Source: Secundilactobacillus folii
Lineage (GTDB): Bacteria > Bacillota > Bacilli > Lactobacillales > Lactobacillaceae
Assembly: GCF_009720675.1 (NCBI RefSeq)
Contig: NZ_WNJO01000019.1
Span: 1-33,738 of the forward strand
DNA length: 33,738 nucleotides
Direction of reading: 5' to 3'
Each line of letters opens with the position of its first letter. The first letter of the stretch is position 1. Positions 24,067-31,574 of this stretch are shown here, piece after piece. The notes beneath the pieces are model-generated. The model was not told the DNA's origin. It saw only the letters and a program-made list of their open reading frames with translations, and did not search any database. A program made the translations under genes and the position numbers.

Positions 24067-24626
24067 GCCGTTAATTTTGATTTTGAAGTGATCCACTAGT
24101 TTGGCAACCGACTACCTAACTGCTTAAATTAATGATTGATCAATTCGTCGCGCCGTCCTCAACAGTTTGTCATCGTGAAATTAAAGCACTTTTATTTCGA
24201 CTTATGGAAATCTCATATAGTATTAAGAATGCCTTTCGCTTTCGACCTAATCTTGGTGTTTATTTTTAGGGTGATCGAGTTTGAAAATGATTTTCTTTTC
24301 CAGGGGCAAATTCTACATCATGGTTAGATTTAATGTCCGTAAATAAATTGCCGAATGAAATTTGTTTAGTCATAGAGAAATTAAACCAACGATTTGAACT
24401 GGTAAAATGGCACTGAAGTCCAGTAATATCAGTGATTTTTGAGGAACCGCCGCCTATTATTTAGTAGCCTGAGCACCGAAAGGAACCTGATGATGGCTCA
24501 CTTTTAAAATTTAACTCTGTCTCGAGCCAGCCGGTTTTAATTCTCAAAATGCCTAGAAAACGGTGGGTTGGGAGGCTCTATAATCAATAAAGCCAGCAGA
24601 AATTAAAATTAAAATAGTATTAGTAC
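24067..24626. other. 560-bp divergent intergenic region, no gene recognised
   Basis: Separates the divergent trpE and aroE promoters. Frames are short and without ribosome sites (the longest, 24136-24327, is 63 codons). I see no hairpin strong enough to call and no operator I recognise. Confidence 0.55.
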
Positions 24627-24655
24627 TTGACAGACGATTTCTAATAGTTTAAAGT
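24627..24655 (+). promoter_or_regulatory. Promoter of the aro operon
   Basis: TTGACA (24627-24632), a 17-nt spacer, then TAAAGT (24650-24655). Transcription should start near 24662, leaving a leader of about 325 nt before aroE. Confidence 0.75.
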
Positions 24656-24702
24656 CTTAGACAACAAAAGCAATTCAAAAATGTTTAAAGGAGTTACACA
24701 TT

Positions 24703-24768
24703 ATGATTCTGAAATCGCAAGTCTTAAACCGACAATCTAATCGATTTAGCTACTATTGGTCAAAGTAG
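24703..24768 (+). CDS. Aromatic leader peptide of the aro operon (21 residues)
   Basis: A short ORF with a strong ribosome site, AAAGGAG (24687-24693), nine bases before its ATG. The peptide begins MILKSQVLNRQSN and ends RFSYYWSK. One Phe, two Tyr and one Trp codon thus fall within five codons at the end (TTT AGC TAC TAT TGG, 24745-24759). Such clustering of codons for the pathway's end products is the hallmark of attenuator leader peptides. aroE, DAHP synthase and aroB follow, which serve all three aromatic amino acids. The Tyr-Tyr-Trp codons are also one arm of an RNA helix (see the attenuator entry). Translation itself has not been shown. Confidence 0.78.
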   Translation: MILKSQVLNRQSNRFSYYWSK

Positions 24769-24962
24769 TGTCTACGCCCTACAGGTTGCAGACACTCATC
24801 TGCAATCTGTGCGGCCAATAGTATTTCAGCATCATTTGCCGGTCACACAGTTAAGGTTTTCAAAACACTGTGTGACACGGAAAGCTCCGTTGTTATAAAC
24901 TTGACGACTAAACGTCTCGCAGTGTTTTGTGAAAGCAAAGCATTGCGAGACGTTTTTCTTTT
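24751..24962 (+). promoter_or_regulatory. Candidate ribosome-mediated attenuator of aroE-DAHP synthase-aroB
   Basis: Helices visible: A, TACTATTGGTC (24751-24761) with GGCCAATAGTA (24813-24823). B, AGTGTCT (24767-24773) with AGACACT (24790-24796), exclusive with C, ACAGGTTGCAGA (24781-24792) with TCTGCAATCTGT (24799-24810). D, GTCACACAGT (24842-24851) with ACTGTGTGAC (24867-24876). Antiterminator, CAAAACACTG (24861-24870) with CAGTGTTTTG (24920-24929), exclusive with both D and the terminator. The region 24807-24816 can also pair with 24841-24850 (nine of ten), which would break D. A stalled ribosome would mask the left arm of A, free this region, and shift the chain toward antitermination. 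No T-box core is present. The helices are seen; the switching order is inference. Confidence 0.7.
24910..24962 (+). terminator. Attenuator terminator before aroE
   Basis: AAACGTCTCGCA pairs perfectly with TGCGAGACGTTT (24910-24921/24944-24955). The stem continues inward with GTGTTTTGT/GCAAAGCAT, giving 21 uninterrupted pairs (three G-U) and a GAAA loop, then TTCTTTT. It lies 25 nt before the aroE start, so it must be bypassed for expression. Confidence 0.9.
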
Positions 24963-24986
24963 GTTGGAAAAAATAGGGGTGATAAA

Positions 24987-25844
24987 TTGGTTGACGCACA
25001 CACAAGTTTATATGGTTTGATGGCGAATCCCGCGACACACAGTTTGTCGCCTGTGATTTATAACACGACATTTCAAGAATTAGGTCTGAACAGCGTTTAC
25101 CTAGCATTTAACGTCACACCGGATCACTTTGACGAGGCCGCTCATGCAATCAGAGCTTTACCGATTAGGGGAATCAACCTGTCAATGCCATACAAGCAAA
25201 CGATTATGGCTGCTCTAGACGAAATTCGGCCGACTGCTAAGCAACTTAACGCCGTCAACACTGTTATCAATCGTGATGGTTATCTGGTTGGCGATAATAC
25301 CGATGGCGAAGGCTTTGTTAAATCGTTGCAAGAAGCGGAGGTCTCCGTCAATGACAAGCAAGTGGCGGTTCTAGGTGCTGGTGGTGCTGGCCGAGCGGTC
25401 ATTTTAGCCACTGCGCAGGCGGGGGCCAACGTCACGGTATTTAAACGCCAAAACGATACCTTTGAGGCCATTAAGTCTCAAGTTACAGGCTGGTCACCGC
25501 ACATTAACGTGGTGCCATATGAGGACGAAGGCCAGATGAAAAAGGTATTGGCAGCTGCCGATGTCGTGGTCAATACCACTAATGTTGGGATGGCCGGTGA
25601 TCAGCATATACCGGTCTCGCAACCAGTCTTAAAGGTTTTGCACCCCGGTCAACTGGTTGCTGATGTCATCTACGCACCGCTTGAGACACCGTTTCTGGCG
25701 CGGGCGAGATTGATTGGCTGCCAAACAATGAATGGCATCGGCATGTTAGTGCATCAGGCGGCGGGCGCATTTCAACGCTGGACCAACCAACAGATGCCCA
25801 TTGAAACTGTTAAAAACGTGATTCAACAACAACTTGAAGAATAA
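24987..25844 (+). CDS. aroE: Shikimate dehydrogenase
   Basis: It reduces 3-dehydroshikimate to shikimate with NADPH. The 285-residue protein has the substrate-site SLSPVIYN, the catalytic lysine in NLSMPYKQTI, AVNTVINRDG, the second catalytic residue in DNTDGEGF, and the nucleotide-binding GAGGAGRAVI. The C-terminal GCQTMNGIGMLVHQAAGAFQ closes the fold. The start is taken as TTG at 24987, seven bases after AGGGGTGA; the next ATG (25017-25019 region) would cut into the first strand. It is the first gene after the attenuator. Confidence 0.94.
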   Translation: MVDAHTSLYGLMANPATHSLSPVIYNTTFQELGLNSVYLAFNVTPDHFDEAAHAIRALPIRGINLSMPYKQTIMAALDEIRPTAKQLNAVNTVINRDGYLVGDNTDGEGFVKSLQEAEVSVNDKQVAVLGAGGAGRAVILATAQAGANVTVFKRQNDTFEAIKSQVTGWSPHINVVPYEDEGQMKKVLAAADVVVNTTNVGMAGDQHIPVSQPVLKVLHPGQLVADVIYAPLETPFLARARLIGCQTMNGIGMLVHQAAGAFQRWTNQQMPIETVKNVIQQQLEE

Positions 25845-25863
25845 AAAAGTGAGGATGATCAAT

Positions 25864-26880
25864 ATGATTATTGTATTAAATCGAAACGACCAAAACACCA
25901 TTGACGAACTTCAGGAACACTTCGGTAACAACCACGACATTTTTGTCCATCATAATCGGGTAGCCGTGCAAGGAATCACTCGTGATGACTTATCTGACAG
26001 TGAAAAATCTGCCGCTGTTGAGATCATTGAAGATGTGCCGGCGGCCGTACAGGGCAGTCGAGTATTTCACCCCGAAGACACTATCATCCGGACAAAGCAC
26101 AGCATGATCGGCGGCGATAACTTCACGATGATGGCTGGCCCATGTTCAGTGGAGTCTGAAGAACACATCACCCGAATGGCAGCCGTCGCAAAGGCTAATG
26201 GCGCAACGGTTCTGCGTGGTGGTGCCTTTAAACCGCGGACCTCACCATACTCATTCCAAGGTCTTGGTGAAGAGGGTCTCAGATTCCTCCGTCGCGCAGC
26301 CGACCAGTACAACATGGACGTCGTGACCGAAGTAATGGACGATGAACACGTGGAAATGGTTGGCAAGTACACGGATATTTTCCAAATTGGCGCTCGTAAC
26401 ATGCAGAACTTCTCGTTACTAAAAGCGGTTGGCCGAACCAATATTCCAGTGATGTTAAAGCGGGGTATGTCGGCAACGGTGGACGATGTGCTGAACGCTT
26501 CTGAGTACATTGCGGCTGGCGGCAACCATAACATTATGATTGCTGAACGCGGAATTCGAACTTTTGATAATAAATACACGCGCAACACAATGGACGCCGG
26601 CGTAGTCCCTGTTCTCCAGAAACTGACCCACTACCCCGTCATCATCGACCCAAGTCATGCGGCTGGCCACACAGAATTTGTGACCCCATTGGGATTAGCT
26701 GGAGTTGCTGCTGGTGCTTCAGGATTGGTCGTTGAGATTCATGATGATCCTGCCCACGCCCTGTCAGACGGGCCACAAGCATTGCTGCCAGAACAATTCA
26801 AAGAACTGTCAGATAAAGCTTTCGCAATTCGTGATTTACTCACTGAAATGCCTGCTGAACAGGCGGAAGCGGGGCGCTAG
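25864..26880 (+). CDS. aroF: DAHP synthase, type I-beta with ferredoxin-like regulatory domain
   Basis: It condenses phosphoenolpyruvate and erythrose 4-phosphate, the first step of aromatic synthesis. The 338-residue length equals that of the Thermotoga enzyme. An N-terminal ferredoxin-like domain (about residues 1-70), which mediates feedback by aromatic amino acids in that enzyme, precedes the barrel. Barrel motifs: MAGPCSVES, RGGAFKPRTSPYSFQG, IGARNMQNF, LKRGM, IAERGIRTF, DPSHAAGH, VEIHDDP. The start is the ATG after GTGAGGATG; the frame from 25834 has no ribosome site. It lies 19 nt after aroE. The gene symbol varies between species (aroF, aroG, aroA). Confidence 0.93.
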   Translation: MIIVLNRNDQNTIDELQEHFGNNHDIFVHHNRVAVQGITRDDLSDSEKSAAVEIIEDVPAAVQGSRVFHPEDTIIRTKHSMIGGDNFTMMAGPCSVESEEHITRMAAVAKANGATVLRGGAFKPRTSPYSFQGLGEEGLRFLRRAADQYNMDVVTEVMDDEHVEMVGKYTDIFQIGARNMQNFSLLKAVGRTNIPVMLKRGMSATVDDVLNASEYIAAGGNHNIMIAERGIRTFDNKYTRNTMDAGVVPVLQKLTHYPVIIDPSHAAGHTEFVTPLGLAGVAAGASGLVVEIHDDPAHALSDGPQALLPEQFKELSDKAFAIRDLLTEMPAEQAEAGR

Positions 26881-26881
26881 A

Positions 26882-27958
26882 ATGACAACAGTTTCTGTGA
26901 ACTTACCGGCGACCCACTACGACGTTTTGATCGATCGGGGCCTGTTAGATTCAGTGGGTTCGCTGGTCGCCAAACAGTGGTCACCGCGCAAAATTGCGCT
27001 GGTCAGTGACGATAATGTTGCGCCACTGTATCAAGAGCGGGTCGCCGCTTCGTTGGCTGCTGCCGGTTTTGATGTTCATCGCTATGTCTTTCCGGCTGGT
27101 GAGGCCTCAAAGTCTTTGACCGTTCTAGCTGAATTAGTGCGTCAAATGGCTGCGGATACCTTCAACCGTGATGATAGCGTGATTGCTTTAGGCGGCGGCG
27201 TGACTGGTGATTTAGCCGGCTTACTGGCTGCAACCTACATGCGCGGGCTGCATTTTATCCAAATTCCAACCTCACTGTTGTCACAAGTGGATAGTTCAGT
27301 TGGGGGTAAAACAGCCGTTGACCTCGATAACATTAAAAATATTATCGGCGCTTTTTATGAACCGGACCTAGTCATCGTTGACCCGAACACGTTGGGTACC
27401 ATGACGCAGCGAGATTTGGTTGAAGGCTACGGTGAGATCGTTAAGACGGCGGCATTGGAAGGTGGTGAATTTTGGCAACTGATCGAAACCATCGACAGCC
27501 CGGCAGAGCTGATCAGCAATGCGCCGGAATTAAGTGCCCGTTCCATTCACTACAAAGCCTCGGTCGTGATGGCTGATGAAACCGAAAGTGGCACGCGTCA
27601 ACTGTTGAACTTCGGGCACACCATTGGCCACGCCGTTGAGGCATTGGCGAACGGTGCGCTACGGCATGGCGAAGCGGTCAGCATCGGAACGGTCGCCATT
27701 ATGCGGGTGTTTGAAGATGCTGGCTTAGCTGAAAAAGGCATCACATCAAAGCTGCGAGACCGTTTTGCGGCAGTTGGCTTGCCGGTGACGGATCCGTTAT
27801 TGAACTCGCCACAAGTATTGGACAAGGTCAAAAACGACAAAAAAAACCGTCACGGACATCTGAATCTGGTTTACCTAACGGCCATTGGGCATCCAGAGAT
27901 CAAGTCGATTCCAAGCAGTGAGATTGCTTCATTTTTAAACCTATCGGTGACGAACTGA
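26882..27958 (+). CDS. aroB: 3-Dehydroquinate synthase
   Basis: It cyclises DAHP to 3-dehydroquinate using NAD and a divalent metal. The 358-residue protein has the NAD-binding ALGGGVTGDLAGLLAATYMR, IPTSLLSQVDSSVGGKTAVD, the metal ligands in VEGYGEIVKTA, LLNFGHTIGHAVE and RHGEAVSIG. Its ATG is one base after the DAHP synthase stop; the longer frame from 26705 overlaps that gene and is rejected. It is the last gene of the operon, since a terminator follows. The remaining shikimate genes (aroD, aroK, aroA, aroC) are not in the window. Confidence 0.96.
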   Translation: MTTVSVNLPATHYDVLIDRGLLDSVGSLVAKQWSPRKIALVSDDNVAPLYQERVAASLAAAGFDVHRYVFPAGEASKSLTVLAELVRQMAADTFNRDDSVIALGGGVTGDLAGLLAATYMRGLHFIQIPTSLLSQVDSSVGGKTAVDLDNIKNIIGAFYEPDLVIVDPNTLGTMTQRDLVEGYGEIVKTAALEGGEFWQLIETIDSPAELISNAPELSARSIHYKASVVMADETESGTRQLLNFGHTIGHAVEALANGALRHGEAVSIGTVAIMRVFEDAGLAEKGITSKLRDRFAAVGLPVTDPLLNSPQVLDKVKNDKKNRHGHLNLVYLTAIGHPEIKSIPSSEIASFLNLSVTN

Positions 27959-28038
27959 TAGTTTGCTTCAACAATAGTGGCGTTTGGGAAGGCGTCGATA
28001 TTGCGAACGGATTTTAAGTGGATATTTGAAATAGTTTG

Positions 28039-28073
28039 AAAAAATTCCGGGGAATGGGATCCTCGGAATTTTT
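28039..28073 (+). terminator. Terminator of the aro operon
   Basis: AAAATTCCGGGG pairs with CCTCGGAATTTT (one G-U) and runs into TTTTTG. Confidence 0.85.
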
Positions 28074-28137
28074 GTGTGGCTTGGGCATGGGAATTAGGTT
28101 CTAATTGATAACAAACCAGTGTCTTTAATTGATCGAT

Positions 28138-28986
28138 CTATTTCACCAAATAAACCTGATCATGGATCAAGTCAAACTGGGTAAAGTGCTGATTCAAGTT
28201 TTTAACGTCAGGGGTGTTCAGGAGTTTTGCATGCTGCCAGAAGGTCTTTGAATCCGTAGCACCATCCTTTTCGCCGATCACAATAAAATCATAATTCTTG
28301 TCAGCTGCCCGAATCTGCTGCAGCAGCTGCCAGTCGATATCAAGGCCATCTGGCGACCAGACCATGATGATCACGTTAACCTGATCCCTGTATTTGTCGA
28401 AAGCCTCACTGGCCGTCAGTTTTTCAACCGTTGTGACTGGGTGCTTGCCAGTTTCGTTTTCCTTTGTCCAGTCCTTGGAGTCAGTGGTAAATACCGTTTG
28501 GTGGTTATCACGCACGCCTTTTGACAGATAGCCATTACCCGCCATAACCTCCAGCGTTGGCCGACCATGGATAAATTCAGCCACGTCCTTTGCGACCGGA
28601 GCGGAAATATACGCCCACATGCCGTAAGTGGTTTCTAAATAATCCCTGAAGTTACGCAGTTTCTTATCAAGATCTGGCAATGCATCGGATAATTCATTCC
28701 AGCGCCGGTCACCTTCTGGGTCGCCAGCTGGGAACTTAGCGTTGAGCTGCTGGTAGATAACGTCTTGCGTGTCGTCTGGCAGTAATAATTTTGGCAACGT
28801 CTGTGGCAATAGTCTCCGTTTTAATAAGCGGTCTGCCTGCAAGACATTATTGATTAGTATCCTAATAGTCGGAAAATCCGCAAAAAGGTCGTTGTAGTGA
28901 GTCATAGTCGCAATGTAGTCATTGGCTTGTGTAGGCTTCTTCGAGCGCGCTATTTTGAGTAATCTTTTCTTTTGTTTCGGGTTCAA
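28138..28986 (-). CDS. SAM-dependent methyltransferase-like protein
   Basis: A 283-residue protein. An N-terminal helical part of about 140 residues (basic start NPKQKKRLLKIARSKKP) precedes a Rossmann-type domain. The motif LEVMAGNGYLSKGV resembles methyltransferase motif I (E-x-x-x-G-x-G), and TTDSKDW would follow as the acidic end of strand 2. VIIMVWSPDGLD sits where motif IV is expected, but no NPPY or DPPY is visible, so the substrate is unknown and the activity is inferred. The start is TTG at 28986, because GGAGG lies seven bases upstream; earlier ATGs lie inside an intergenic hairpin. It probably follows the XRE regulator in one transcript. Confidence 0.75.
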   Translation of the reverse strand: MNPKQKKRLLKIARSKKPTQANDYIATMTHYNDLFADFPTIRILINNVLQADRLLKRRLLPQTLPKLLLPDDTQDVIYQQLNAKFPAGDPEGDRRWNELSDALPDLDKKLRNFRDYLETTYGMWAYISAPVAKDVAEFIHGRPTLEVMAGNGYLSKGVRDNHQTVFTTDSKDWTKENETGKHPVTTVEKLTASEAFDKYRDQVNVIIMVWSPDGLDIDWQLLQQIRAADKNYDFIVIGEKDGATDSKTFWQHAKLLNTPDVKNLNQHFTQFDLIHDQVYLVK

Positions 28987-29006
28987 GTTTTTGCCTCCAA
29001 TCATTA

Positions 29007-29043
29007 AACGCGTCATCCAGCCAATTGGTATGAATGACGCGTT
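29007..29043. repeat. Inverted repeat between the XRE and methyltransferase-like genes
   Basis: AACGCGTCAT (29007-29016) and ATGACGCGTT (29034-29043) are perfect 10-bp arms around a 17-nt loop containing CCAATTGG. There is no T-run, so it is more likely an operator or mRNA hairpin than a terminator. Confidence 0.65.
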
Positions 29044-29049
29044 AATTAT

Positions 29050-29490
29050 TTAGTGATGTTTATCGTTATCTAAACCAAGTTCAAGTGATTCCTGATGGGT
29101 GATCGGCGTATTATCGTCATCCTCATCAGTTCGACGCGAGCGACCGTGGATGTAGCCGTTCATTAATTGATAAATCGCGTACCGGTCATCTGAAGTGAGC
29201 GTCTTTTGGTCGAACTTTAATTCTTTACCAGAGAGAAACAGGCGGTCGAGATCGTATTCATCCCGTTCGGATTTTCCGGCCAGATAATCCATCGTCACAT
29301 CGAAGAATTCTGCCAGCTTCCGCACTTCCATGTAGGAAGGCACACGGATGCCACGTTCCCAGTTACCGATTTGAGCAGCGGTATTTAAATGGTCTTTATC
29401 TGGTTTGAATAACTGATTTAAAGCTGTCGCCAGTTGATCGAGAGTCAAATTCTGACCGCGGCGCAGCGCCCGAAGTCGTTCGGAAAACAT
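29050..29490 (-). CDS. XRE-family transcriptional regulator
   Basis: A 146-residue protein. Its N-terminal helix-turn-helix (about residues 1-75) reads FSERLRALRRGQNLTLDQLA, NTAAQIGNWERGIRVPSYME and FFDVTMDYLAGKSE. The C-terminal part is acidic with no recognised domain. The loop ALNQLFKPDKDHLN between helices 2 and 3 is longer than usual in this family. The start is the ATG preceded by GAGGTG at six bases; two upstream start codons leave no room for a ribosome site. It is divergent from the alpha/beta hydrolase. The regulated genes are unknown, with the downstream methyltransferase-like gene an obvious candidate. Confidence 0.88.
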   Translation of the reverse strand: MFSERLRALRRGQNLTLDQLATALNQLFKPDKDHLNTAAQIGNWERGIRVPSYMEVRKLAEFFDVTMDYLAGKSERDEYDLDRLFLSGKELKFDQKTLTSDDRYAIYQLMNGYIHGRSRRTDEDDDNTPITHQESLELGLDNDKHH

Positions 29491-29502
29491 GCCCATCACC
29501 TC

Positions 29503-29775
29503 TTACACACTATTGTATACCTAACGCTACGTTTTGTGGGTGTTTGCTGGTTAGTTTTTGCGTTGAAATGCAGTTTGGTTGCCTAAAACGTTCGGAAGAC
29601 ATACTTGTTTTGCGAATCAGAACACGTTGCGGAATAAAAAGAGAATCAATTTACATTGACGGTTAGCCACATCACGTTTGAGGCTAAGTATCTCCTAGTT
29701 ATTCAGTTTGGGTAGAATTATGGCATCCACTCAGTGTATTTACCACAATCATTACTGCAGCCCCTAGTGGCGATA
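29503..29775. other. Divergent intergenic region
   Basis: About 270 bp with no gene recognised. Near its left end the minus strand has TATACAAT, a likely -10 for the XRE gene, without a clear -35. Confidence 0.5.
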
Positions 29776-29784
29776 TGGTATGAT
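29776..29784 (+). promoter_or_regulatory. Extended -10 promoter of the hydrolase gene
   Basis: TGGTATGAT is an extended -10 about 40 nt before the start codon. The -35 is not evident. Confidence 0.45.
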
Positions 29785-29823
29785 GTACCCCGTAAACTTT
29801 AATTGAAAGCGAAGTGCAAACTT

Positions 29824-30768
29824 GTGAATAAACGGCTAAAACACTGGCTGATCGGGTTGATTGTCCTCATCGCCGTCATTTGTGTCGGCATCGGTTCAGC
29901 AGGCTATTATTTTTATAACATGGCGGTTGCTAGAGGTAAAAAAACTTTTATCAACAACAGTACAGCAATCAAGAAATCGGATCCGCTCTACCGTGAAAAA
30001 GCTTGGTATCATAGCGTTAAAAAATATACTTGGCACGAGATGTCAGCTACAAAACATTTGAAACTAGTTGCCAGTTACGTGCCGGCTAACAAGCAAACCA
30101 AAAAGACCATTGTTATCGCTCATGGATTCGGTGGCAGCAGTTCTCACATGGGCGAGTACGCCGGTTTATTTCATGAACTGGGCTATAACGTTTTGCTGCC
30201 TGATGATCGCGGTGCGGGGCGCAGTCAAGGTAATTATATCGGTTACGGCTGGCCGGATCGGCTGGATTATCTCAAATGGATCCGACAAGTGATCCACAGG
30301 AATGGCAGTCAATCGCAGATCGTGGTGTTTGGAACCAGCATGGGCGGTGCCACTACGATGATGATCAGCGGTGAAAAAACACCCAGCCAAGTTAAGGCTT
30401 TCATTGAGGACTGCGGCTATACCAGTGTTTACGATGAAATTAAATACCAGGCTAAATCAATGTATAACATTCCAGAATATCCACTGGTGCCCGTTGTGAG
30501 TGGCATTAATGAATTAAAAAATGGGTACACCTTTAAACAGGCCAGTGCTTTAAAACAGGTTGCCAAGAATCATAAACCAATGCTCTTCATTCATGGTTCC
30601 AACGACAAGTTTGTCCCCACTCGGATGGTTTACCCGCTTTACCGGGCTGATAAGGGTCAAAAACGGTTACTGATCGTTCACGGTGCCGCACATGCACAGT
30701 CGTTTGAGCATGCGCCTGCGCTTTATCGTGAGACGATTCACGCATTTTTAGACCGGTATTTTCACTGA
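29824..30768 (+). CDS. Membrane-anchored alpha/beta hydrolase
   Basis: A 314-residue serine hydrolase with an N-terminal membrane segment (LIGLIVLIAVICVGIGSAGY), so the catalytic domain probably faces outside. It shows the oxyanion HGFGGSSSHMGEYAGL, LLPDDRGAGRSQG, the nucleophile S172 in VFGTSMGGATTM, the acid in HGSNDKFVP and the His in VHGAAHAQSF. It resembles the YqkD-type family of unknown substrate. The start is the GTG at 29824; the TTG at 29803 lacks a ribosome site, though the site for the GTG (AAGCGAAG) is also weak. It stands alone in front of the second DUF1275 gene. Confidence 0.85.
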   Translation: MNKRLKHWLIGLIVLIAVICVGIGSAGYYFYNMAVARGKKTFINNSTAIKKSDPLYREKAWYHSVKKYTWHEMSATKHLKLVASYVPANKQTKKTIVIAHGFGGSSSHMGEYAGLFHELGYNVLLPDDRGAGRSQGNYIGYGWPDRLDYLKWIRQVIHRNGSQSQIVVFGTSMGGATTMMISGEKTPSQVKAFIEDCGYTSVYDEIKYQAKSMYNIPEYPLVPVVSGINELKNGYTFKQASALKQVAKNHKPMLFIHGSNDKFVPTRMVYPLYRADKGQKRLLIVHGAAHAQSFEHAPALYRETIHAFLDRYFH

Positions 30769-30773
30769 GTGAA

Positions 30774-30782
30774 TGCTATAAT
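30774..30782 (+). promoter_or_regulatory. Extended -10 promoter of the second DUF1275 gene
   Basis: TGCTATAAT, a perfect -10 with TGn extension, 35 nt before the start codon. Confidence 0.6.
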
Positions 30783-30817
30783 CTTCTTAGAAACGTTAGT
30801 TAAAGGGAGTGGCTAAA

Positions 30818-31492
30818 GTGGAAACAAATCGCTCGGCGTTCAGTTGGCTGACAATTTTGGCCACCTTTTCAATGGGCGCCATTGATGCGTACACCTACAT
30901 TGCCCATGATGAAACGTTTGCCAGCGCGCAAACCGGTAACATGATCGTTTTTGCCGTTAAATTTGCACAGGGTGGCATCGGCAAGGCTTGGGTTAATATT
31001 CCAATCTGGGTTGGTTTTGCCCTCGGTTGTTTTGTGGCCCAAGCGACCCTGAGCTGGCTGGACAGTCGGCAAACGTTAGGCCGGCGCTATTTGTGGCTAA
31101 TGAGTATCGTCGTAGCAACGATGCTGCTAGCTGCAGTCGGCCAGATATGGTTCAGCGAACTCGTCTTAATCTTCATCTTAGGTTGGCTGTCAGGCTACGA
31201 GCTGACCAGTTTTCGCCAACTAAAGGGCACAACGGTGAATAACGGCATCATGACGGGTAACACTAAGAACCTCATGGTTGGCCTTTACCGTTGGCTGATC
31301 GACCATGAAGAGGGCAGCCGCACCAAGTTTATTTGGCTAGCGGTAACCCTGCTTACCTTCATCGTGGGGGCAGGTGGTTCGGCAGTTTTATGTACCATGT
31401 CGAATCCTGATTCTGTCATGTGGATTATTTTTGCGCTAAATGCAGTTGGGTTACTGGGTGTTTACTTTGAGCTTAATCGGGACATGGAATAA
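30818..31492 (+). CDS. DUF1275 (YoaK-type) membrane protein, second copy
   Basis: A 224-residue membrane protein with about six hydrophobic segments and the family signature GAIDAYTYIAHDETFASAQT near the N-terminus, plus SFRQLKGTTVNNGIMTGNTK in the second half. The start is GTG at 30818, eight bases after AAAGGGAG; the GTG at 30809 lies inside that ribosome site. Similar in plan but clearly diverged from the protein at 6964-7656, so not a recent duplicate. Its function is unknown. Confidence 0.87.
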   Translation: METNRSAFSWLTILATFSMGAIDAYTYIAHDETFASAQTGNMIVFAVKFAQGGIGKAWVNIPIWVGFALGCFVAQATLSWLDSRQTLGRRYLWLMSIVVATMLLAAVGQIWFSELVLIFILGWLSGYELTSFRQLKGTTVNNGIMTGNTKNLMVGLYRWLIDHEEGSRTKFIWLAVTLLTFIVGAGGSAVLCTMSNPDSVMWIIFALNAVGLLGVYFELNRDME

Positions 31493-31528
31493 GCCCACTC
31501 AGGTGTGTTATTCTTTCACTGAATAGCG

Positions 31529-31534
31529 TATAAT
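31529..31534 (+). promoter_or_regulatory. -10 of the RNase Y-like gene
   Basis: A consensus TATAAT about 40 nt before the start. The -35 is weak (GTGTTA at 31505-31510). Confidence 0.55.
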
Positions 31535-31574
31535 AATTAACGTGTATCACAACCAATAAAGGGGAAGTGCCAAC

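Noticed and set aside
24136-24327. 63-codon ORF between trpE and aroE
   Set aside because: No ribosome site, no recognisable family, and AT-rich intergenic composition.
24662-24986. T-box in the aro leader
   Set aside because: There is no GGTGGNACCGCG core and no Stem I motif. The helices and aromatic codons fit peptide-based attenuation instead.
26705-26881. Upstream extension of AroB
   Set aside because: It overlaps the DAHP synthase gene out of frame. The ATG at 26882 gives the family's normal start.
30762-31534. Shared TTTCACTGA motif before the second DUF1275 gene and the RNase Y-like gene
   Set aside because: Both promoters have it near a TATAAT, but the spacing to the -10 differs (11 and 9 nt) and two short matches can arise by chance.
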